A stretch of DNA of 64,000 nucleotides from JAUMWX01 sp023394215 (GCA_050313995.1 JBNPMM010000001.1); one strand, 5' to 3'. Numbered from the stretch's first letter, positions 1 to 6,768 are shown. Notes: a model not told the origin generated them from the letters alone. Translations and numbers: made by a program.

Positions 1-1
1 T

Positions 2-490
2 CTACCAAGTATGAAAACAAGTGCCTCAAATAAGGAAGACGGTTCTAAAAAGTTGTTTAATAATACAAGGGTAACGGTGCTTGATAAGGTATCTTATACA
101 AACCTGATACCGGGTAAAGAATACACGGTAAAAGGTAAATTGATGGACAAGGTTACAAACAGTCCTTTGCTTGTAGACGGGAAAGAAGTTATGGCAGAGA
201 AGAAATTTATAGCTGAGGCAAAGGAAGGATCTGTAGAAGTTGAATTTATCTTTAATGCAAGTGAGTTAAAGGGCAAGAAACTTGTAGTCTTTGAAGATTT
301 GCTTGATGAGAAAGGCTTATTATTAAGTCATGCGGATATTAATGATATAGATCAAACTGTAATCGTAAATGAAAATCCTAAAACCGGTGATAATATTAAT
401 CTTATATTTAATATGTTTATGTCTCTTGGTGCAATAGTTGTTATGCTAAGCTTGGTATTTTTTAGAAAAAAAAGTAAAGCAAGCAGGTAG
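2..490 (+). CDS. VaFE-repeat cell-wall-anchored surface protein, C-terminal part (5' cut by window)
   Basis: The reading frame is open to the left edge, so only the last ~160 residues are seen. They hold one VaFE-type Ig-like repeat (PGKEYTVKGKLMDK, LVVFEDL, then DINDIDQTV), a family known to be stabilised by Thr-Gln ester cross-links. A sortase motif NPKTG lies at about 374-388, followed by a hydrophobic membrane segment and a basic tail RKKSKASR. The protein is therefore a sortase substrate displayed on the wall, probably an adhesin or pilin-like stalk. It sits just before the conjugative element genes and may be its cargo or a chromosomal neighbour; the window does not decide. Confidence 0.85.
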   Translation, partial: LPSMKTSASNKEDGSKKLFNNTRVTVLDKVSYTNLIPGKEYTVKGKLMDKVTNSPLLVDGKEVMAEKKFIAEAKEGSVEVEFIFNASELKGKKLVVFEDLLDEKGLLLSHADINDIDQTVIVNENPKTGDNINLIFNMFMSLGAIVVMLSLVFFRKKSKASR

Positions 491-509
491 AAACAGCTAA
501 GAATAAAGG

Positions 510-542
510 TTTATACCGTGACTATTTTGGCCACGGTATAAA
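510..542. terminator. Inverted repeat downstream of the surface protein gene
   Basis: Arms TTTATACCGTG (510-520) and CACGGTATAAA (532-542) pair perfectly over 11 bp with an 11-base loop. There is no T-run, so it may be a weak terminator or mRNA 3' stabiliser. Bases 518-534 read GTGACTATTTTGGCCAC, matching 13 of 17 positions of the palindrome repeated later in the element, so it may be a decayed copy. Confidence 0.5.
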
Positions 543-581
543 ATCTTTAACTAAATAGTTATTTTTATAGGAGAAAACGAT

Positions 582-632
582 ATGTTCAATAAAAATAAAA
601 ATGATATAATTAATTTTAAGAAAGGGCGGTGA
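582..632 (+). CDS. Possible 16-residue leader peptide
   Basis: A good ribosome binding site (AGGAG at 569-573) precedes an ATG and 16 codons (MFNKNKNDIINFKKGR) ending in TGA at 630-632. That stop lies inside the first arm of the GGTGAT/ATCACC repeat set upstream of the RHH gene. A ribosome finishing here would cover that arm, as in translational attenuators. The alternative is that bases 602-610 are a promoter -10 element, in which case the peptide would be made only from read-through transcripts. No homologue is recognised. Confidence 0.25.
   Translation: MFNKNKNDIINFKKGR
602..610 (+). promoter_or_regulatory. Extended -10 promoter for the element's first genes
   Basis: TGATATAAT fits an extended -10 (TGn-TATAAT); no good -35 is seen. 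The same TGATATAAT followed by a similar TTTTA..AAGAA.GG..GTGAT stretch occurs at 5542 before the HipA-like module, which supports its being a promoter used by this element. The predicted start is near 617. Confidence 0.5.
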
Positions 633-659
633 TTTAAAAATCACCAAAAATTAGGTGAT
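628..659 (+). promoter_or_regulatory. Three-segment GGTGAT / ATCACC / GGTGAT leader switch or operator
   Basis: GGTGATTT (628-635) can pair with AAATCACC (638-645), or ATCACC (640-645) can pair with GGTGAT (654-659). The last GGTGAT contains the ribosome binding site of the RHH gene starting at 663. The two hairpins exclude each other, and only the second hides the ribosome binding site. As DNA, the same repeats are spaced like RHH half-sites and could serve for autorepression. Both readings are inference from base pairing. Confidence 0.45.
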
Positions 660-662
660 AAA

Positions 663-851
663 ATGGCAAAAAGAAAAGAAATTATTAAAGAGTTTGTGAT
701 AAGAGCAAGAGTTGATAAGACAACAATAAATAAACTTAATTATATAGAAAAAAATTTAGGTATATCTAAGTCTGATATAATTCGCTTAGGAATTGAAAAT
801 CAATACAATAATATAAAAAGTGGTCAAAATGACCACATGAAAAAAGGCTAA
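663..851 (+). CDS. Small ribbon-helix-helix (CopG-like) DNA-binding protein
   Basis: The 62-residue protein has the RHH layout: a basic beta strand (EFVIRARVDKTTINKL), helix A, and helix B with SKSDIIRLGIENQ. Such proteins bind inverted or direct repeats as dimers of strands. It is the first gene of the element's operon and follows a promoter with repeated GGTGAT/ATCACC elements. The final residues SGQNDHMKKG are encoded by the first copy of the recurring palindrome (820-836), so repeat and coding end overlap. It is a plausible regulator of the element and a candidate binder of the six palindromes. RHH accessory proteins of relaxases are an alternative role. Confidence 0.7.
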   Translation: MAKRKEIIKEFVIRARVDKTTINKLNYIEKNLGISKSDIIRLGIENQYNNIKSGQNDHMKKG

Positions 852-866
852 AACAAACCTTTCTTT
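820..866 (+). repeat. Palindrome-hairpin cassette copy 1
   Basis: GTGGTCAAAATGACCAC at 820-836 (7-bp arms, centre AAA) is followed at 841-866 by an imperfect hairpin AAAGGCT..AACCTTT with a broken T-rich tail, then a strong ribosome binding site and ATG 888, 51 bases after the palindrome. It overlaps the 3' end of the RHH gene. Confidence 0.8.
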
Positions 867-887
867 ATAAAATAAAAAGGAGATATT

Positions 888-1025
888 ATGAATAATTTAT
901 TAGAATATTTTAACCTTAATTCCTATGAAGAACTTTTGGATTATATAAAAAATAATGCTGATGACCCTAAGGTTAAGGAATTGAAAGAAATAAGGGATTT
1001 TGTGGAAATAAAAGATAAGGAATAG
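888..1025 (+). CDS. 45-residue protein with the small 'NSYEEL' domain
   Basis: ATG 888 has a strong ribosome binding site (AAAAGGAG, 879-883 region) and opens 45 codons to TAG at 1023. The product begins MNNLLEYFNLNSYEEL and is acidic and helical. The pattern F-x-[LV]-N-S-Y-[ED]-E-L followed by a helix recurs in the 66-residue protein at 2036 (YGVNSYDEL) and at the N-terminus of the RadC-like protein at 1033 (FNCSNKEEL). The three neighbours therefore look like one duplicated mini-domain. Function unknown; it is probably co-translated with the RadC-like gene eight bases downstream. Confidence 0.6.
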   Translation: MNNLLEYFNLNSYEELLDYIKNNADDPKVKELKEIRDFVEIKDKE

Positions 1026-1032
1026 AATTTCT

Positions 1033-2046
1033 ATGCTAAGTCTATATGAAATTTTTAATTGTTCAAATAAAGAAGAACTTTATTTTAAGGTAAAAGAAAA
1101 TAATCTTGAAGTAAAATCCTTAATTGAATTTATAGAATATAGTAAAATGAATATCGAAAATCAAGAATTGATTTTTGATAGCCCGGATAATGTAATTAAG
1201 AAAATTTCAAGTATAAAAGAACCTAAAAATACAATAATTAGGTTAATATTTGTAGATGCAAAATTAAAACCTGTTCATTTAAGTAATTTAGATTTAGATA
1301 GTAACGAAGATACAAAAAAAGTCTTATTTGATTCACTTAATAGTGGAGCTTGTAAGACTTTTTTAATTGTAAATGAATCTTCAAATAAAACAAAGATAAA
1401 GAAAATAAAAGAAATATTTGAGATTTCTGATATCCCGGTTTTAGATACTTTTATATATAATAAAACCTATGATTCTTATTTGTCAGAACAAAGTAATAAT
1501 TTTTATGAAAGGTCGAAAATTAATAATTCAGATAAAAAATTAGAAAATAAAAAGTTAAAAGACTTTTCAAAATTTAATAAATATGATGAGTATATAGAAT
1601 ATTATTTTGAAAAGGAAATAGAGAACTTAGATATTAAAAATGATAAAGAAAAAATATTAGATTTACTTAAAATAGGTTTTCAAAATAAAACTAATGAAAT
1701 TTTTGGAGTAATAGCTTATGATGAATTTAATAAAATAATAGATTATAAACTTTTATTTCAAGGTGGAAAAGATAGAAATTTAATTGATAAGTCTATTTTT
1801 ATCAAAAATTTATTAAGGAGTAATCCTAAAGGATTTATGGTTTTTCACAATCACCCAAGCGGAAATGTAAGTCCAAGTCAGGAAGATAGGAAAATAACAT
1901 TTGAATTAAAAAAAATTTCATCAATGCTCGATATTAAATTTTTAGATCACCTAATAGTAGGTAAGGAAAATGTATTTTCTATTGAAAGAGAAGCTAATAT
2001 CCATTTTCCTAAAATAAATAAGGAGAGAAAAAGCTATGGAAGATAA
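1033..2046 (+). CDS. RadC-like JAB/JAMM-domain protein with a second, degenerate JAB half
   Basis: The 337-residue protein ends in a RadC-type JAB domain (about 210-330) with the metal-site motif HNHPSG at residues 272-277 followed by VSPSQED. Residues about 60-150 (IIRLIFVDAKLKPVHLS..) align by eye with the same fold but have NESSNK where HNHPSG is expected, so this half is probably inactive. The N-terminus resembles the mini-domain of its small neighbours. RadC/JAB proteins are common on conjugative elements and phages; their activity is debated, and older claims of a repair role are not secure. It overlaps the next gene by 11 bases. Confidence 0.75.
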   Translation: MLSLYEIFNCSNKEELYFKVKENNLEVKSLIEFIEYSKMNIENQELIFDSPDNVIKKISSIKEPKNTIIRLIFVDAKLKPVHLSNLDLDSNEDTKKVLFDSLNSGACKTFLIVNESSNKTKIKKIKEIFEISDIPVLDTFIYNKTYDSYLSEQSNNFYERSKINNSDKKLENKKLKDFSKFNKYDEYIEYYFEKEIENLDIKNDKEKILDLLKIGFQNKTNEIFGVIAYDEFNKIIDYKLLFQGGKDRNLIDKSIFIKNLLRSNPKGFMVFHNHPSGNVSPSQEDRKITFELKKISSMLDIKFLDHLIVGKENVFSIEREANIHFPKINKERKSYGR

Positions 2047-2236
2047 AGAATATGAACAAGTAGTTGTTTATTCATGGGAAGAATATCAAGAGCTTTACGG
2101 TGTAAACTCTTATGATGAATTAGTTAAATTTGTAAATGAGAATAAAGAAAATGATAAAGATGTTTTGTTTTTATATAAGATAATGAAAATGGCAGATGAG
2201 GAAAAAAATTTTTTAGAAGAACAAAATAAATTATAA
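2036..2236 (+). CDS. Small acidic hypothetical protein, mini-domain family
   Basis: A 66-residue acidic protein starts at an ATG preceded by AAGGAGAG and overlaps the end of the RadC-like gene, implying coupled translation. It contains YGVNSYDELVKFVNEN, resembling the 45-residue neighbour at 888 and the start of the RadC-like protein. No known family was recognised. Its context suggests a partner or regulator of the RadC-like protein, but this is only inferred from position and similarity. Confidence 0.6.
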   Translation: MEDKEYEQVVVYSWEEYQELYGVNSYDELVKFVNENKENDKDVLFLYKIMKMADEEKNFLEEQNKL

Positions 2237-2253
2237 AAATCTAACTTTAATAA

Positions 2254-2306
2254 TTTATGTGGTCATTTTGACCACATAAAGAAAGGCTAAAATAAGCCTT
2301 TTTTTT
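2254..2306 (+). repeat. Palindrome-terminator cassette copy 2
   Basis: The core palindrome GTGGTCATTTTGACCAC (2259-2275) extends to 12-bp arms over 2254-2280. A textbook intrinsic terminator follows directly: AAAGGCT (2282-2288), loop AAAATA, AGCCTTT (2295-2301) and a T-run to 2306. The ArdC gene starts at 2327, 51 bases after the core, with no obvious promoter between. Confidence 0.9.
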
Positions 2307-2326
2307 ATTTTAAATAAGGGTGTGTC

Positions 2327-3286
2327 ATGAAAAAATATAATAAAGAAGAATATATAAAAAATAAAAATAAGGAACTTGAAAAATTAATTGAAGATTTTGA
2401 TAAAAAAATTAATGAGTTTATAGAGTACCCAGATCTTATTATGGATTACTTTAAATTTGCTGGTAATTTTGTAAATTATTCGATGAATAATCGAATACTT
2501 ATATTTTTACAAAATCCTGAAGCAAAATTTGTAGCCGGCTTTAATAATTGGAAAGAAAAAGGTATAGCCGTGAAAAAGGGAGAACGTGCAATAAAAATAT
2601 ATGCTCCATTAATAGATATTAAGTATATAAATCCAGTAACAAAAGAAGCTTATTCTTATAATAACATTCCTAAAAATATGGATAAAAAAATGCTAAAAAA
2701 AGAAACTAAAGTATATGGGTATAAAGCAATACCGGTTTTTGCAGATAATCAAACGAATATTACAAGAGATCAGTATCCAAAATTACTTACTGTAAATTTT
2801 GAGAATTATTCTGATAAAAGCTATACTGAAATACTTTCAGCCGCTACAAAATATCTTAATGAACTGGGTGTAGATGTAAATTTAAGTGAAAAAATGCATA
2901 CATTGGTAGGCGGTTACTTTTCTTCAGAAAAAAATCATATAGGAATAAATGAAGATAAAATAAATGATTCTAAACTTAAAACTCTTTTTCATGAAACAGG
3001 ACATTTTATGCTTCATAATAACAATAATGAAATTTCACAAAGTGAAGCTGAAATACAAGCAGAAATGATGGGATACTTACTCACAAAATACTTTACCGGA
3101 GTAGAATCAATATCTTCTAAAGTGTATATCAAAACTTGGGGTAGTCAAATAGCCCCTGAAAAAAGGCTTGAATTGATGAAAGCTGTAATAGAAGCTTGCG
3201 ACAAAGTTATATTGGGGGTGGAAAAAAACTTGTTTTTTGAAAGAACAAAAGAAAAACAAATAGAAAGTAAAGAATTAGAAAGATAG
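2327..3286 (+). CDS. ardC: ArdC-like antirestriction protein: ssDNA-binding domain plus zincin
   Basis: The 319-residue protein has an ArdC N-terminal ssDNA-binding domain (about 5-125, with FVNYSMNNRILIFLQNP and GFNNWKEKGIAVKKGE) and a C-terminal metallopeptidase-like domain with HETGH at residues 222-226 and a downstream glutamate-rich helix (SEAEIQAEMMGY) for the third zinc ligand. ArdC proteins enter or act in the recipient during conjugation and protect incoming single-stranded DNA from restriction. Its position early in the element, before SSB, fits expression upon entry. The start is chosen for its distance from the upstream cassette. Confidence 0.85.
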   Translation: MKKYNKEEYIKNKNKELEKLIEDFDKKINEFIEYPDLIMDYFKFAGNFVNYSMNNRILIFLQNPEAKFVAGFNNWKEKGIAVKKGERAIKIYAPLIDIKYINPVTKEAYSYNNIPKNMDKKMLKKETKVYGYKAIPVFADNQTNITRDQYPKLLTVNFENYSDKSYTEILSAATKYLNELGVDVNLSEKMHTLVGGYFSSEKNHIGINEDKINDSKLKTLFHETGHFMLHNNNNEISQSEAEIQAEMMGYLLTKYFTGVESISSKVYIKTWGSQIAPEKRLELMKAVIEACDKVILGVEKNLFFERTKEKQIESKELER

Positions 3287-3298
3287 AAAGGAGATATA

Positions 3299-3727
3299 AT
3301 GATAAATCAAGTAATAATAGAAGGATTTGTAACGAGAAAAGAATTTAATTTTACAAATAATGAAATAGCTGTTCTAAAGCTTAATTTAGCATCTTATAAA
3401 AATTTAAGTAAAGAAAAAAAAGAAGAATTGAAAAAACAAAATAAATCTGTAGTGGATTACGTGAATTGTGTAGCATTTGGCAAAATGGCTACAGCGATAG
3501 AAAACTTTATAGCTGAAAATTCAAGAATAACTGTAGTAGGAAGTCTTAATATCTCAAGGTATGTAGATGACGCAGGCACTAATAGGTATATAACTCAGGT
3601 TATAATAAGTCAAGTATCATTTTCAGGAAATTCAAATAATCAAGCTGAAAAAGTGGTTAATAATGATTTAATTGACGAATTAGGGATTAAATTTGACGAA
3701 TCCGGAATGCCTATTGTTGATTTTTAA
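3299..3727 (+). CDS. ssb: Single-stranded DNA-binding protein
   Basis: The 142-residue protein has an OB fold (INQVIIEGFVTRKEFNFTNN.., VDYVNCVAFGKMATAIENF, ITVVGSLNISRYVD) and an acidic tail ending GMPIVDF, resembling the protein-interaction tip of bacterial SSBs. It lies 12 bases after ardC with an AAAGGAG site. An element-borne SSB would coat transferred strands and help re-establishment in the recipient. The stop codon lies inside the extended stem of the third palindrome cassette. Confidence 0.9.
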   Translation: MINQVIIEGFVTRKEFNFTNNEIAVLKLNLASYKNLSKEKKEELKKQNKSVVDYVNCVAFGKMATAIENFIAENSRITVVGSLNISRYVDDAGTNRYITQVIISQVSFSGNSNNQAEKVVNNDLIDELGIKFDESGMPIVDF

Positions 3728-3772
3728 TGTGGTCATTTTGACCACATTAAAAAGGCTTTATTTTCAAGCTTT
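3721..3772 (+). repeat. Palindrome cassette copy 3, longest stem
   Basis: The core palindrome (3729-3745) extends to 15-bp perfect arms (3721-3753), including the ssb stop codon. The second hairpin (AAAGGCTT 3751-3758 with AAGCTTT 3766-3772) has one bulged G and no T-run, so this copy is a poor terminator. The next gene starts at 3800, 54 bases after the core. Confidence 0.85.
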
Positions 3773-3799
3773 AATATAAATTTTAAGAGAGGGGGTAAA

Positions 3800-4258
3800 A
3801 TGCAAAAAGTAATTGAAATAGCTAATTTTTTATACAACTATGAAAAAGAAGTAACTAAAACTAAACTAAGTCTATTTAAACTAAATACACTTTTATTTTA
3901 TTCTAATATTATATACTTTAATATAAATTCTAAATATCTATTTACTGAAAATATGTACTTGATTAAAGATGAAAAAATGAATTATAGCATATATATAAGT
4001 GAGATTGAATATGAGAACTATTCTGATGTTGATAGTTTCTTAGGGGAAGATGTAATGGAATTTTTAATTGAATTATATAATCTTTTAGGTATATATACTG
4101 ATTATGCACTTAAACGAATATTATTTAATGATATGTACTTAAATTTAATAGATTCTAAAAATAAAAACAGAGAAAGCATTTACTTAGATGTAAAGGAAAT
4201 AATTAAGTATTATGAGAAAATTAATAATAACGAAGGTATTATACTAAATTTAATATGA
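3800..4258 (+). CDS. Hypothetical protein, possible Panacea/DUF4065-like domain
   Basis: The start IEIANFLYNYEKEVTKTKL followed by FKLNTLLFYSNIIYF recalls the opening of the Panacea (DUF4065, SocA-like) fold, where a helix with K-L-x-K-L-L-Y-Y is typical. Helical segments around residues 82-115 fit the rest of such a domain. Panacea proteins are antitoxins of several toxin families and also occur alone on mobile elements. No separate toxin gene is adjacent, so its role here is open. The similarity was judged by eye and is weak. The ribosome binding site is GAGGGGG. Confidence 0.4.
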   Translation: MQKVIEIANFLYNYEKEVTKTKLSLFKLNTLLFYSNIIYFNINSKYLFTENMYLIKDEKMNYSIYISEIEYENYSDVDSFLGEDVMEFLIELYNLLGIYTDYALKRILFNDMYLNLIDSKNKNRESIYLDVKEIIKYYEKINNNEGIILNLI

Positions 4259-4274
4259 TACAACTTATGCGTAT

Positions 4275-4322
4275 GTGGTCATTTTGACCACGTAAAAAAA
4301 GGTTTATTTTTAGACCTTTTTT
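4275..4322 (+). repeat. Palindrome-terminator cassette copy 4
   Basis: GTGGTCATTTTGACCAC at 4275-4291 is followed by a terminator with A-run and GGT (4294-4303) pairing with ACC and a T-run (4314-4322). The sequence of the second hairpin differs from other copies but its shape is kept, which suggests selection for structure. The next gene begins at 4349. Confidence 0.85.
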
Positions 4323-4348
4323 ATTTTAAAATAAAGGAGAAATTAAAA

Positions 4349-4552
4349 ATGGGTGAATTATTTGATAGTATGCAAAAATATATTGAAATGTTTGGAATTG
4401 CTTTAGCGGTCTTTGGGGCTTTTAGATACTTTGAAGGATATTCCGATCAAAATTCTGCTGCTCAAAATAACGGTTTTAAGCAAATCGTAGGCGGGATTGG
4501 GATTTATGCAATAGCTGCAATAGGGATAGGTCTTATAAAGGCAAGGTTATGA
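4349..4552 (+). CDS. Maff2-family small membrane protein (TrbC/VirB2-like)
   Basis: The 67-residue protein has two hydrophobic helices (about 12-27 and 47-63) joined by FEGYSDQNSAAQNNGFKQ, the pattern of Maff2 proteins found at the head of Tn1549/CTn-type secretion operons. By position and size these correspond to VirB2/TrbC pilin-like subunits. It overlaps the next gene by four bases (ATGA), so the two are translationally coupled. AAAGGAG precedes the ATG. Confidence 0.8.
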   Translation: MGELFDSMQKYIEMFGIALAVFGAFRYFEGYSDQNSAAQNNGFKQIVGGIGIYAIAAIGIGLIKARL

Positions 4553-5511
4553 TGCTTAATGTGACAAATATTATTAGTATTACTTCTAATTTAATGATAA
4601 TAAATACCATTAAAAATGCTTTTTTTGATGCTTTGAAAGCATTTTTTGTTTTTGTTATTGATGGTATAGGTGGATTAGTTAAGTCCGCTATACTGCCACA
4701 AGCTGTAAACTCCTTATCAGAAGTAAATGGTGTTTTGCAAAATCAAACAACGGAAGTAGTAACAAATGTATCCAAAAGTCCTGCAAATTTCGTTAAAGGG
4801 GCTTACGATATGGTTGAAATTATAAAGACAGAAGTAATAGTTCCTATTGCTCTTGTGATTTTTGGTTATATTATGGTTTATGAGTTATTTTCTATAATTT
4901 CAGACAAAAATAACTTTAAAAATTTTGATACTTACGATTATGCAAGATATGTTTTAATGTTTGTATTTGGCTTAATAGTAATTGATAATACTACACCAAT
5001 AATTGAAACTATAATGGATATAGGAATTTTTTTAATTAAGGGTGCTAATTCTATAATATCAACGAATATATCAACCTCATTTTTTGCGAATCCGGAAGGA
5101 GTTCGTACTGAATTAGAAGCTTTATCTAATTGGACTTTAATAAGTACAATTTTTGGAATGAACATACTAAGCTTACTTTTAAGAGTATTAAACTATTTAA
5201 CTTTGATTATTGTTATTGGGAGAATGTTTGAGATATATATTTATATTGTTTTAAGTCCTATTCCTATTGCGTTTTTATTTTCAAATAAATTAGAAAGCAC
5301 CGGAATAGGGTTCATTAAGCAATTATTTGCCTTATCAATACAGGGCTTTATGATACTTTTAGTAATAAGTATATATAGCTCTATTATAAACAATTTAAGT
5401 ATATCCGGAGGAATTATGAGTGTACTAAGTCAAATAACTATTTATAGCATAGTATTGGTGCTGTCATTATTTAAGACTAAAACTATAGCGACAAAAATTT
5501 TAGGAGCTTAA
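4549..5511 (+). CDS. TrbL/VirB6-like multi-spanning membrane channel protein
   Basis: The 320-residue protein has about six long hydrophobic segments (for example VIVPIALVIFGYIMVYELF and IYIVLSPIPIAFLF) and follows the Maff2 gene directly, the standard place of the TrbL/CD1112-type protein in Gram-positive conjugative elements. It would form part of the inner-membrane channel of the transfer machine. No palindrome cassette follows it; the next transcription unit has its own promoter. Confidence 0.75.
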   Translation: MMLNVTNIISITSNLMIINTIKNAFFDALKAFFVFVIDGIGGLVKSAILPQAVNSLSEVNGVLQNQTTEVVTNVSKSPANFVKGAYDMVEIIKTEVIVPIALVIFGYIMVYELFSIISDKNNFKNFDTYDYARYVLMFVFGLIVIDNTTPIIETIMDIGIFLIKGANSIISTNISTSFFANPEGVRTELEALSNWTLISTIFGMNILSLLLRVLNYLTLIIVIGRMFEIYIYIVLSPIPIAFLFSNKLESTGIGFIKQLFALSIQGFMILLVISIYSSIINNLSISGGIMSVLSQITIYSIVLVLSLFKTKTIATKILGA

Positions 5512-5541
5512 AACTTTTATATATTTTATATTAATAATATC

Positions 5542-5550
5542 TGATATAAT
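5542..5550 (+). promoter_or_regulatory. Extended -10 promoter for the HipA-like module
   Basis: TGATATAAT lies 29 bases before ATG 5579, and the following bases resemble those after the same element at 602. No clear -35 is seen. It implies that the kinase module can be transcribed apart from the secretion operon. Confidence 0.5.
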
Positions 5551-5578
5551 TTTTAGTAAGAAGGGAAGTGATAAAGAT

Positions 5579-5773
5579 ATGATAGATGAAAGAACTTTAC
5601 CTATTTATTTACAAAAGGATATAACTCAGTTTAAAGAAGGTTTAGATAATAAAGATATTAGCATAGATATATATTGGTGTGAACTTTATGGTTCTATAAA
5701 TTCAGCAATGGTTGATATGGAAATTTCTAAAGAAGTAGCTTCTTTTTTAAGAAAGAAATATCTAAAAATTTAA
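5579..5773 (+). CDS. Small partner protein upstream of the HipA-like kinase
   Basis: A 64-residue protein with no recognised domain ends 12 bases before the HipA-like gene. It is mildly acidic, with a central DIYWCELYGSINSA and a basic C-terminal helix EVASFLRKKYLKI. Small genes in this position are often partners of HipA/CtkA-type kinases, so it may be an antitoxin-like or targeting partner. It lacks a visible helix-turn-helix, so autoregulation is not shown. Confidence 0.6.
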   Translation: MIDERTLPIYLQKDITQFKEGLDNKDISIDIYWCELYGSINSAMVDMEISKEVASFLRKKYLKI

Positions 5774-5785
5774 AGGAGAGAGTGT

Positions 5786-6691
5786 GTGAAATTAATAGAT
5801 TTTACTAATTGCAAAATAGACTATACAAAAGCTTATGGGGGAGCTAATGGCAGTAAAATTGGTATAATTTATGAAGATAATTCGTATATGCTCAAGTTTC
5901 CTGCAAAAAAGGAAAATTTAGAAGCACCATATACAAATAGTCCAATAAGTGAATATATAGCTTGCAATATAATTAAAACAATGGGATATGATGTACAAGA
6001 CACTTTATTAGGAATATATGATGGGAAAATTGTAGTAGCTTGTAAAGATTTTGAAGTAAATGGTTATATCTTAAAAGAATTTTCTAAATTTAAAAATACT
6101 GTTTTAGACAGTGCAGGTGGTGGATTTGGAACAGAATTATCAGACATAATCTATTCTATTGAGAATCAAAATTTTTATCCTGATATAAAAGGGTTAAGAG
6201 AATATTTTGCTGAACTCTTTGTTATAGATGCCTTTATAGGAAATTTTGATAGACATAATGGAAACTGGGGATTTTTAGTAAATAATATTTCTAAAGAAAT
6301 TGTATTAGCTCCAATATTTGATTGTGGTTCTTCACTATATCCTCAAGCTTCAGATGAGCAACTTAAATTATTTTTGGATAGTAAAGATGAAATAGAAAAG
6401 AGAATTTATGTTTTTCCGAATTCAGCAATTAAAGATAATGGAATAAAAATAAACTATTATAATTTTCTTAATGAAACTAAAGATAAATATTTCTTAGATG
6501 CATTAAAAAAGGTTTCTAAAAGTATTAATTTATATGCTATAAATGGGATTATAGATAAAACACCATATATAAGTGATATGAGAAAAAATTTTTATAAATT
6601 AATTTTAAGTAAGAGAAAAGAATTAATTATTGACAAGGTTTTAGAAAGAAAAAAAGAAATAAATAAAAATCTTAAAAGATTAGAAAGATAA
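5786..6691 (+). CDS. HipA/CtkA-like serine-threonine kinase
   Basis: The 301-residue protein starts at GTG after AAAGGAGAG. It has an N-terminal lobe (KIGIIYEDNSYMLKFPA, with the Lys that could bind ATP), a catalytic loop FDRHNGNWGFL with D155 and N158, and a metal-binding IFDCGSS with D179. This is the CtkA-like branch of HipA-family kinases. HipA kinases phosphorylate tRNA synthetases or other targets and halt growth; the target here is unknown. The pair of genes interrupts the usual Maff2-TrbL-PrgI-VirB4 order, so it looks like cargo, perhaps for element maintenance. Confidence 0.75.
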   Translation: MKLIDFTNCKIDYTKAYGGANGSKIGIIYEDNSYMLKFPAKKENLEAPYTNSPISEYIACNIIKTMGYDVQDTLLGIYDGKIVVACKDFEVNGYILKEFSKFKNTVLDSAGGGFGTELSDIIYSIENQNFYPDIKGLREYFAELFVIDAFIGNFDRHNGNWGFLVNNISKEIVLAPIFDCGSSLYPQASDEQLKLFLDSKDEIEKRIYVFPNSAIKDNGIKINYYNFLNETKDKYFLDALKKVSKSINLYAINGIIDKTPYISDMRKNFYKLILSKRKELIIDKVLERKKEINKNLKRLER

Positions 6692-6699
6692 AATATAAC

Positions 6700-6746
6700 G
6701 TGGTCAAAATGACCACATAAAAAGGGCTGAAATAAGCCTTTTTTTT
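6700..6746 (+). repeat. Palindrome-terminator cassette copy 5
   Basis: GTGGTCAAAATGACCAC (6700-6716; centre AAA) comes just after the HipA-like stop codon. A terminator follows: AAAGGGCT (6721-6728), loop GAAATA, AGCCTTTT and a T-run to 6746. One G-T wobble keeps the stem. PrgI starts at 6769, 52 bases after the palindrome. Confidence 0.9.
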
Positions 6747-6768
6747 ATTATAAAGAAAGGGGTGTAAC

